Notes under the pieces: model-generated
Told to the model about the DNA's origin: nothing
What the model saw: the letters and a program-made list of their open reading frames with translations, nothing else
The model's database searches: none
Program-made: the position numbers and the translations under genes
DNA from: Bacteroidales bacterium
GTDB lineage: Bacteria; Bacteroidota; Bacteroidia; Bacteroidales; UBA4181
DNA length: 7,366 bases
Reading direction: 5' to 3'
Assembly (NCBI GenBank): GCA_031260845.1
Contig: JAISKR010000340.1
Span: 1-7,366 of the forward strand
Shown: in pieces, positions 1-6,014 of the stretch
How positions within the stretch are numbered: position 1 is the first letter of the stretch
Layout of the letters: each line of letters starts with the position of its first letter

Positions 1-88
1 CGTTGACGCCTTCCTTGAAAATTTGGCGAAGCACCGTTTTTGTCGCCGTTGACGGACCGATGGTCGCTATTACTTTTGTATGACTCAT
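1..88 (-). CDS. pyk: Pyruvate kinase, N-terminal fragment (cut by window edge)
   Basis: Only the first 29 codons are inside the window; the gene continues beyond position 1. The ATG lies at 88-86. The translated start contains TKVIATIGPST at residues 4-14, the hallmark first strand of the pyruvate kinase TIM barrel (compare TKIVCTIGP in the E. coli enzymes). It is followed by a helix ending KEGVN, where the family normally continues into the conserved substrate-site arginine segment. The family makes pyruvate and ATP from phosphoenolpyruvate and ADP in the cytoplasm, the last step of glycolysis. The AT-rich leader has no Shine-Dalgarno sequence, and a TAnnTTTG -7 box sits about 45 nt upstream. 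As a housekeeping gene it probably marks core chromosome at the left edge. The identification rests on a short but very characteristic segment. Confidence 0.85.
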   Translation of the reverse strand, partial: MSHTKVIATIGPSTATKTVLRQIFKEGVN

Positions 89-132
89 ATTTGATGAAAA
101 ATTCAATTAAGAATTAAGGGCTTATGCCGTGG

Positions 133-140
133 CAAAGATA
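133..140 (-). promoter_or_regulatory. Probable pyruvate kinase promoter, -7 box
   Basis: On the minus strand this reads TATCTTTG, a perfect match to the Bacteroidota sigma-ABfr -7 consensus TAnnTTTG, followed by CC. It lies about 45 nt upstream of the pyruvate kinase ATG, leaving a short 5' leader. Upstream (about 150-170) is an AT-rich stretch with no clear TTTG -33 box. The box overlaps the end of a direct-repeat copy at 118-135. Confidence 0.6.
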
Positions 141-187
141 CGAAAAATCAATTAAGAATTAAAAATTAAGCATTAAACACAATGACG

Positions 188-231
188 AACGGCGCAGCCC
201 TCGCCGAAAGCAATTACGGGCTTACGCCGTT
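188..231 (-). other. Imperfect hairpin downstream of the radical SAM gene
   Basis: AACGGCG (188-194) pairs with CGCCGTT (225-231), and AGCCC (196-200) pairs with GGGCT (218-222). This gives a 12 bp GC-rich stem with a small internal bulge and a 17 nt loop. It starts 26 nt beyond the stop codon of the minus-strand radical SAM gene, so it could end or protect that transcript. The minus strand after the stem has no immediate T run (it continues CGTCATTGTG), so it is not a canonical intrinsic terminator. A competing 6 bp pairing, GCCGTT (226-231) with AACGGC (245-250), shares the same arm. Confidence 0.45.
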
Positions 232-257
232 GCAATACCGCGTTAACGGCAATATAT

Positions 258-1133
258 TCAGGGAAATATCCTGTGTTGAGAATATTTGCGAACAGTATCG
301 CTCGTTTTTTTGCTTGCAACCAATTCGGCGTGGTAAAAATAATTCGTATGCCTGATATTGTTTTTACTGCAATAATCCTCAATATTGATAGATAAAGCGT
401 CCCAATAAGATTTATTGCTCCGGCGGTCGGAATAAATATCGTCGTATAAATCCTTTAAATCCGGATAATTCTGTCCGATATACGACAGTATTTTTGCTTT
501 GAAACTGCCCCTTAAATTCAGGTTTTCAAACCAGTATTCGTTCACAAAATCCCTTGTCTGCTCTATGATTTCTCTGAAATTGGTAATTTCGGGAAAGATG
601 GGCGACATAAACAAAATGGTATAAATGCCGTTCTCGTGCAACTCTTTCAACGTGCGAATACGGTTTTTGATGCTATCGGCATGGTCCATATCGCGTTTGA
701 ACTGCTCGTCAAGCGTATTGATGGAAATGGCGACTTCAACATTTTTGCAGCGTTTGAGCAGATCTATATCCCGCAATACAAGGCTTGACCTGGTGATAAT
801 GTTCAAATGGCAGGGCACATCGACCAACTGTTCCAAAATGTTCCGCGTAATTTTGTATTGTTTTTCTGCCGGATTATAACAGTCGGTAACCGTAGCCATC
901 GACACCGATTTATTGACTAACTTTTTGACCGCTATCGGTTTTTTGCTGATTTTCACGTCCACAAAACTGCCCCATTCTTCTGTGTGTCCTGTAAAACGGT
1001 TCATAAAGCAAGCGTAGCAATATTTACAGCCATGCGGACAACCAACGTAAGGATTGATGGCATAATCGCTTGCAGGAACATTTGATTTTGTGAGATAACT
1101 CTCTACTTCTTTGATATTTACCGTCAATTTCAT
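258..1133 (-). CDS. SPL-like radical SAM protein, resembles radical SAM mobile pair protein B
   Basis: A complete 291-residue protein, predicted cytoplasmic. CPHGCKYC at residues 32-39 supplies the CxxxCxxC cysteines (C32, C36, C39) that bind the SAM-reducing 4Fe-4S cluster. Further cysteines sit at C42 and C85; the latter is in TDCYNPAEK, where relatives usually have TDPYNP. The order NPYVGC, FTGHTEEWG, VTDxYNP, LVLRDIDLL, SINTLDE, SPIFPxIT and ENLNLRG matches the family that NCBI names 'radical SAM mobile pair protein B', part of the spore-photoproduct-lyase-like group; this match is from memory. The substrate is unknown, and DNA repair should not be assumed. The usual second radical SAM partner is not in the window: pyruvate kinase lies downstream and an opposite-strand operon upstream. 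The ATG at 1133-1131 follows a minus-strand -7 box by about 28 nt. Confidence is high for radical SAM and moderate for the subfamily. Confidence 0.88.
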   Translation of the reverse strand: MKLTVNIKEVESYLTKSNVPASDYAINPYVGCPHGCKYCYACFMNRFTGHTEEWGSFVDVKISKKPIAVKKLVNKSVSMATVTDCYNPAEKQYKITRNILEQLVDVPCHLNIITRSSLVLRDIDLLKRCKNVEVAISINTLDEQFKRDMDHADSIKNRIRTLKELHENGIYTILFMSPIFPEITNFREIIEQTRDFVNEYWFENLNLRGSFKAKILSYIGQNYPDLKDLYDDIYSDRRSNKSYWDALSINIEDYCSKNNIRHTNYFYHAELVASKKTSDTVRKYSQHRIFP

Positions 1134-1160
1134 AATTCATTGTATTTTAGTTCTGCACTG

Positions 1161-1168
1161 CAAAATTA
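1161..1168 (-). promoter_or_regulatory. Candidate promoter -7 box for the radical SAM gene
   Basis: The minus strand reads TAATTTTG, which fits TAnnTTTG, 27 nt upstream of the ATG. A TTTG at 1184-1181 on the same strand is only 12 nt away, too close for a normal -33 element. The stretch is AT-rich, so a chance match is possible. It would give a short leader and divergent transcription from the efflux operon. Confidence 0.4.
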
Positions 1169-1230
1169 CAAAATTTTCGGCAAATTGTTCTCTGTGATGT
1201 TTACTTTTTTTTATTTCCGGAATTTTTACT

Positions 1231-1238
1231 TATCTTTG
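1231..1238 (+). promoter_or_regulatory. Probable promoter of the metal-efflux operon, -7 box
   Basis: TATCTTTG is a perfect TAnnTTTG -7 box, followed by CGGC and a predicted transcription start near 1245. That leaves only about 18 nt of leader before the GTG at 1263. No clear -33 TTTG is visible about 20 nt upstream, which could mean activator-dependent transcription. An 8 bp palindrome, TTCCGGAA (1215-1222), lies in the spacer. No other TAnnTTTG box appears in the 63 nt before the pump gene, so this is the likely promoter for the whole cluster. Confidence 0.6.
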
Positions 1239-1262
1239 CGGCATGATTCAAAACGATAGAAA

Positions 1263-1586
1263 GTGAAATTATTTGCATCTATATTATCTATTTATGTCCT
1301 GTTTGTTGCGCTGATGCCTTGTTGCTGCGATGACGAACGGGTAGATGTGTGTGGCCATTCTATTGAACAGCAGGCTACCGATACGGATGCACATTCACAC
1401 TCCGACTGTTCGGGGACGTGTTTGCCGTTTTGTTTGTGCCATTCTTGCAGCGGGTTTTCTATCTTTTCGCTGCTGTCGTATGACTTCCGGCTGAAACAGG
1501 AAACGGTGCGGAACTGTTATTGTTTTCCTCCTCAAAACTATTCATTACTCGTATTTAATTGCATCTGGCAACCGCCAAAGGTTTGA
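1263..1586 (+). CDS. Small Cys/His-rich exported protein, DUF6660-like
   Basis: A 107-residue protein with a hydrophobic N-terminal segment (residues 3-18) that looks like a signal peptide or anchor, ending at LMPCCC. It has 12 cysteines. Five are spaced C49-x3-C53-x3-C57-x-C59-x2-C62, and H44, H46 and H60 lie nearby. The C-terminus is IWQPPKV. This combination resembles small Bacteroidota proteins (DUF6660) found beside CzcA-type pumps; that resemblance is recalled, not searched. The start is GTG at 1263; an ATG at 1243 in another frame encodes only seven residues. The gene ends 63 nt before the pump gene with no promoter box between, so the two are probably co-transcribed. The Cys/His clusters suggest periplasmic metal binding or sensing, but no function is established. 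The LMPC segment is a poor lipobox, so lipidation is uncertain. Confidence 0.7.
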   Translation: MKLFASILSIYVLFVALMPCCCDDERVDVCGHSIEQQATDTDAHSHSDCSGTCLPFCLCHSCSGFSIFSLLSYDFRLKQETVRNCYCFPPQNYSLLVFNCIWQPPKV

Positions 1587-1649
1587 AACATCCCTCTATG
1601 TGACTTTTTTTAATTACACCCTTTTTTATTTAATTTATTAAAAATCATT

Positions 1650-4600
1650 ATGTTTCAAAGATTCATCAAATTATCAATTGAAAATAAATCGGTAATTGGT
1701 GCATTGACGATTGCGTTTATCATCTGGGGCAGTTATTCGCTGTCGCAGTTGCCTTTCGATTCAACGCCCGATATTACCAACAATCAGGTGCAAGTCATTA
1801 CGCTCTCGCCATCACTTGGGGCGCAGGAAGTGGAGTTGTTTATTACTACACCGATTGAAATGTCACTGGCGAACGTTCCGAAAGTGATTGAACGCCGGAG
1901 CATCAGCCGCAGCGGTTTGTCGGTGATTACGCTCGTTTTCGAGGAAGACGCCGATATTTATTGGGCGCGGCAACAGGTGAGCCAGCAACTGAAGGAAGCC
2001 GAAGAGGTTGTTTCCAAAGAGATGGGAACGATTGGGCTTGCCCCCATCACTACCGGTCTGGGCGAGATTTACCATTATACGATTCGTGCCCAAAAGGGTT
2101 ACGAGGACAAATACACGCTGACAGACCTCCGGACGATGCAGGACTGGATTGTGCGCAAGCAACTGTCCGGCACGGAAGGCGTTGCGGAAGTGAGCGGATG
2201 GGGCGGTTATGTGAAGCAGTATGAAGTGGCGGTCAATTCCGACAAACTGAATGCGGCAGGCATCACGGTTCCCGAAATTTATGCTGCCCTTGAAAATAAC
2301 AACGAAAACATCGGCGGAAGTTATATTGAACAGTACAGCAACCAATATTTCATCCGCGGGTTGGGGCTTGTCACTTCGTTGGAGGATGTTGAGCAGATTG
2401 CGGTGAAAACGGTGAACGGCACGCCGATACTTGTGCGTGACGTTGCCAAAGTGCAGTTCGGCAGCGCCACCCGTTACGGAGCGGTGACACGTAACGGCGA
2501 AGGTGAAGTCGTGGCAGGAATAACGCTGATGCTGAAAGGTGAAAACTTCCAAAAAGTCATTAAGAATGTAAAGGAACGATTGGTACAGGTACAGAAAAGT
2601 CTGCCGGAAGGCGTAGTCATCGAACCGTTCATTGACCGTACACAATTGGTGAACCGCGTAACGCGCACGGTCGGTAAAAATCTTATGGAAGGAGGGCTGA
2701 TAGTGATATTTATTCTGGTCTTGTTTCTGGGAAACGCCCGCGCAGGATTGGTCGTTGCATCCGTGATACCGCTCTCCATGTTGTTTGCTTTTGGAATGAT
2801 GCGTGTGTTCGGCGTGAGCGGCAACCTGATGAGTCTGGGTGCGATTGACTTTGGGCTGATTGTTGATGGCGCCGTGATTATCGTGGAAGCCGTCTGCCAC
2901 CATCTTTCCACCGTTAATAGACAGGTGGTATGGGGTCAGCAGGAGATGGATGCGGCGGTTTGTCATTCCGCTTCAAAAATAAGAAACAGCGCGGCATTCG
3001 GTGAAATCATCATTATGATAGTCTATCTGCCGCTGTTCACGCTGACGGGTATCGAGGGAAAAATGTTCCGTCCGATGGCCATGACCGTATTTTTTGCTAT
3101 ATTGGGCGCGTTTATCCTTTCGCTGACGTATGTACCGATGGCAAGTGCACTGTTTTTAAGCAAGAAAGCGGAACACAAGCGGAACATATCCGACCGGATG
3201 ATGAAGAAACTTCACGGATGGTATCGTCCGGTTATCAGCGCGAGTTTAAGGTGGAGCAAAACATTGATAGCAGGTATGGTGGTCTTGTTTGCCGTCAGTC
3301 TGTATGTGTTTGGTCGCATGGGTGGTGAGTTTATTCCAAGTCTGGAAGAAGGCGATTTTGCCGCCGAAGCAAGCATGGTGCAGGGGACGTCTTTAACTCA
3401 GATGGTGAAGACGACTACGCAGGCGGAAAAAATCCTGAAAACGCAATTTCCCGAAGTGAAGCAGGTGGTGACCCGCATCGGTAGTGCGGAAATTCCGACC
3501 GACCCGATGCCTGTGGAACGTGCCGACATTATGATTGCGCTTCGACCGAAAAAAGAATGGACTTCGGCTACGACAAAAGAAGAACTGATGAAAGAGATGG
3601 AAGAAGCCCTGAGCGTGATTCCGGGTCTTGAGACAGAAATGACACAGCCGATACAGATGCGCACCAACGAACTGATAACGGGCATCAAACAGGATGTTGC
3701 TATCAAGATTTATGGCAATGACCTTGAAACGCTGGTTGCTGCTGCCCAAAAAGTAGCGTCGCTGATTGGCAAAGTGGAAGGCGTGATGGAGCCGTTCGTG
3801 GAAAAGGTGACCGGACTGCCACAGATTCAGGTGGTTTACAACCGCGACAAACTGTCAAAATACGGCATCTCCATCAAGGATGCCAATGCTGTACTGGAAA
3901 CGGCTTTTGCCGGAAAGGAAGCCGGTGTTGTATTCGAGGAAGACCGCCGTTTCGGACTTGTATTGAGAATGGAAAGCGATTTGCGCAATGATATTACGTC
4001 TTTGGAAAATCTTTATCTTCCCGTACGGAAGGATGGACGGACGGTATTACAAATTCCCCTGTCGCAGGTGGCGGAAATAAAATACAGGGAAGCAGCGGCG
4101 CAGGTAACGCATGAAAACGGACAACGCCGCATTTATGTGGGTTTCAATGTACGTGGTCGCGATGTGCAGCGCACGGTGTTCGACATACAAAACATTCTTG
4201 ACAAGGAATTGAAACTGCCTGCGGGATATTATTACACCTACGGCGGACAGTTTCAGAACCTGAAAGAAGCCAAAGACCGACTGATGCTTGCTGTTCCGTT
4301 AGCATTGCTTCTGATTCTCTTTCTGCTGTATGCGACACTGCGAAACGTAAAAGAATCGCTGTTTGTTTTCACGGCCATACCGCTTTCCGCTATCGGCGGT
4401 ATATGGGCGTTGTGGTTGCGCGACATGCCGTTCAGCATATCGGCAGGCGTGGGATTCATAGCGCTGTTCGGCGTTTCGGTATTGAATGGAATCGTGCTTG
4501 TCGGGCAGTTCAATGCGTTTGAAAAGGAAGGTATGACGGACATAAAGGAACGTATTGTCAAAGGATGTATGGTTCGGCTTCGTCCGGTACTGATGACGGC

Positions 4601-4763
4601 ATTGGCGGCTTCGCTGGGCTTTTTGCCGATGGCATTATCCACAAGCGACGGCGCCGAAGTGCAACGTCCGTTAGCAACCGTAGTTATCGGCGGACTGCTT
4701 ACGGCAACCGTGCTTACGCTACTCGTCCTGCCGTCCATTTACAAGGTATTCACTAAAAAATAA
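1650..4763 (+). CDS. czcA: CzcA-type heavy-metal efflux RND transporter (HME-RND)
   Basis: A complete 1037-residue inner-membrane proton/metal antiporter, normal length for the family. TM1 is about residues 13-31, followed by a porter domain, TM2-TM6 (about 347-500), TM7 (about 536-553), a second porter domain and TM8-TM12 (about 875-1031). TM4 carries DFG (400-402), DGA (406-408) and VE (412-413). D400, D406 and E413 keep the spacing of D402, D408 and E415 of Cupriavidus CzcA, the proton-relay residues. Aligned by eye to E. coli CusA, the copper methionines M573, M623 and M672 become E573, R624 and E674, and the RTNELITGIK context is CzcA-like. This argues for divalent metals over Cu(I)/Ag(I). 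The residue after VE is Ala414, where the usual motif has Asn. The exact metal cannot be read from sequence. The channel gene begins 6 nt downstream, so the two are tightly coupled. Confidence 0.95.
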   Translation: MFQRFIKLSIENKSVIGALTIAFIIWGSYSLSQLPFDSTPDITNNQVQVITLSPSLGAQEVELFITTPIEMSLANVPKVIERRSISRSGLSVITLVFEEDADIYWARQQVSQQLKEAEEVVSKEMGTIGLAPITTGLGEIYHYTIRAQKGYEDKYTLTDLRTMQDWIVRKQLSGTEGVAEVSGWGGYVKQYEVAVNSDKLNAAGITVPEIYAALENNNENIGGSYIEQYSNQYFIRGLGLVTSLEDVEQIAVKTVNGTPILVRDVAKVQFGSATRYGAVTRNGEGEVVAGITLMLKGENFQKVIKNVKERLVQVQKSLPEGVVIEPFIDRTQLVNRVTRTVGKNLMEGGLIVIFILVLFLGNARAGLVVASVIPLSMLFAFGMMRVFGVSGNLMSLGAIDFGLIVDGAVIIVEAVCHHLSTVNRQVVWGQQEMDAAVCHSASKIRNSAAFGEIIIMIVYLPLFTLTGIEGKMFRPMAMTVFFAILGAFILSLTYVPMASALFLSKKAEHKRNISDRMMKKLHGWYRPVISASLRWSKTLIAGMVVLFAVSLYVFGRMGGEFIPSLEEGDFAAEASMVQGTSLTQMVKTTTQAEKILKTQFPEVKQVVTRIGSAEIPTDPMPVERADIMIALRPKKEWTSATTKEELMKEMEEALSVIPGLETEMTQPIQMRTNELITGIKQDVAIKIYGNDLETLVAAAQKVASLIGKVEGVMEPFVEKVTGLPQIQVVYNRDKLSKYGISIKDANAVLETAFAGKEAGVVFEEDRRFGLVLRMESDLRNDITSLENLYLPVRKDGRTVLQIPLSQVAEIKYREAAAQVTHENGQRRIYVGFNVRGRDVQRTVFDIQNILDKELKLPAGYYYTYGGQFQNLKEAKDRLMLAVPLALLLILFLLYATLRNVKESLFVFTAIPLSAIGGIWALWLRDMPFSISAGVGFIALFGVSVLNGIVLVGQFNAFEKEGMTDIKERIVKGCMVRLRPVLMTALAASLGFLPMALSTSDGAEVQRPLATVVIGGLLTATVLTLLVLPSIYKVFTKK

Positions 4764-4769
4764 ATCCCA

Positions 4770-6008
4770 ATGAAATATATTAAATTGTTATCCATCGTTT
4801 TTTTATTGCCTGCCGTGTGGAGTCATGCGCAGGAAACAAAAAAGAACTTGCAGGAATGTATTGACATGGCGATGCAAAACAACCTGACGATGCAGTCGGG
4901 CAAGATAGCCGTTCAGCGGGCTGTGGATTTGCAGGGCACAGCGTTCAACATTGATGCAACCAACGTTTCGCTCAGTCAGGACCCAACTTCGGGCGGCAGT
5001 CCGGACAACAGTCTGTCGGTGACACAGCGTTTTGATTTTCCAACGGTTTATGCTTCCCGTCGTGGTTTGTTGAAAGCGGAAACCGATATGGAACGAAGTA
5101 ATCTGGAAGTGAAACGCAACGAACTTGTCCGGCTTGTTTCAAGCGTATATTACCGGATGCTTTATGCGAAGGAAAATATCAGGATATTGCAGGCGCAGGA
5201 CAGTATTTACAAAAAATTCATGTTTTTGGCAACAGCAAAGTTCAAATCGGGCGAAAGCAACCGTTTAGAACAGATGAATGCCGAACGGCTTTGCAGCGAG
5301 AATAAAATGGAACTGCAAAAAGCCGAAAAGGATTTCATCAACCTTCAATTGCTTGTACAAAAGTTGCTCAATACGGACGAACAGATTGAACCGCAGGAAG
5401 ATTTTTTGCCTGTCGCGGAAATAATTTTTGCAACAGAGGCGTTTGACATCTATCAAACCCCAACAGAGAAGCAGTTTTCCGATATACAGAAAATAAGTGA
5501 AAAACAGTTGTCTATTGCCCGTCAACAGTTTCTACCGAGTTTTAACATTTCACTGCGCAATCAAATGCTGGTGAAATCGTACAATCCGTATGATATTTCG
5601 AGGGAACGTTTCGACAAAGGAAATTTTATGGGTTTTGAAGTGGGCGTTGGGTTGCCTTTGTTTTTTGGCGAACGCATGGCAAAAACAAAAGCGGCGAAAA
5701 GAGAAGTGGAAATGGTACACCTGCAACGTGAAAATGCTTTACAGAACTTGCAAAACGAGTATGAAACGCAAATGAACGAATACCGCAGGGCCAAAACGGA
5801 GATGGACTATTACACCAATACAGGCCGTCAACAGGCCGAAAATTTTACAATACTGTCGCAAGTTTCGTATGAAAAAGGTGAAATCGGCTATATCGAATAC
5901 ATTCAGAACCTGAAAAGCGCTCTGGAAATCTACCGTCAATATGCCGATGCGGTAAACAACTATAATCAGATAGTTTTAACAATCAATTATTTACATGGAA
6001 ATAAATAA
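4770..6008 (+). CDS. czcC: TolC/CzcC-like outer-membrane efflux channel
   Basis: A complete 412-residue protein. Residues 1-20 form a Sec signal peptide ending in SHA before Gln21. The mature start, LQECIDMAMQNN (about 27-38), is the typical first helix of an outer-membrane efflux protein repeat. Two such repeats follow (about 27-215 and 240-408), dominated by long coiled-coil helices rich in Lys, Glu and Gln. Strand segments with alternating polarity occur around 80-90 (SLSVTQRFDFP) and 285-297 (FEVGVGLPLFFG). As a trimer it would form the outer-membrane pore and periplasmic tunnel of the exporter. No Cys follows the signal peptide, so it is not lipidated, unlike CusC. The gene sits 6 nt after the pump and 6 nt before the adaptor. 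The gene symbol is by analogy; sequence divergence in this family makes metal specificity unreadable here. Confidence 0.9.
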   Translation: MKYIKLLSIVFLLPAVWSHAQETKKNLQECIDMAMQNNLTMQSGKIAVQRAVDLQGTAFNIDATNVSLSQDPTSGGSPDNSLSVTQRFDFPTVYASRRGLLKAETDMERSNLEVKRNELVRLVSSVYYRMLYAKENIRILQAQDSIYKKFMFLATAKFKSGESNRLEQMNAERLCSENKMELQKAEKDFINLQLLVQKLLNTDEQIEPQEDFLPVAEIIFATEAFDIYQTPTEKQFSDIQKISEKQLSIARQQFLPSFNISLRNQMLVKSYNPYDISRERFDKGNFMGFEVGVGLPLFFGERMAKTKAAKREVEMVHLQRENALQNLQNEYETQMNEYRRAKTEMDYYTNTGRQQAENFTILSQVSYEKGEIGYIEYIQNLKSALEIYRQYADAVNNYNQIVLTINYLHGNK

Positions 6009-6014
6009 AAAGTC

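Larger units (their letters stand above)
104..235. repeat. Interrupted direct repeat in the intergenic region
   Basis: The 14-mer CAATTAAGAATTAA occurs at 104-117 and again at 149-162. The 18-mer GGGCTTATGCCGTGGCAA at 118-135 recurs as GGGCTTACGCCGTTGCAA at 218-235 (16 of 18 identical). In the first copy the two blocks are adjacent. In the second they are separated by 55 bp (163-217), which carries most of the hairpin's left arm and loop. This looks like a duplicated unit with an insertion in one copy. It resembles the AT-rich dispersed intergenic repeats common in Bacteroidales genomes, but that comparison is from memory and not checked. Confidence 0.6.

Noticed and set aside
173..382. Minus-strand frame of 69 codons overlapping the radical SAM 3' end and the hairpin region
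   Set aside because: Its first part overlaps the radical SAM coding region in another frame and its tail is the repeat/hairpin sequence. It has no promoter box or family resemblance.
258..1133. Calling the radical SAM gene a spore photoproduct lyase (DNA repair)
   Set aside because: Its motifs fit the SPL-like mobile-pair group instead, and Bacteroidota do not form endospores, so a photoproduct-repair role is not supported.
1587..1649. Possible separate promoter or attenuator before the pump gene
   Set aside because: The 63 nt are AT-rich with T runs but contain no TAnnTTTG box and no convincing hairpin.
1863..2966. Long minus-strand open frame (367 codons) antisense to the pump gene
   Set aside because: It lies wholly inside the pump gene, is rich in His, Arg, Gln and Phe as expected of an antisense shadow, and shows no known motif or promoter.
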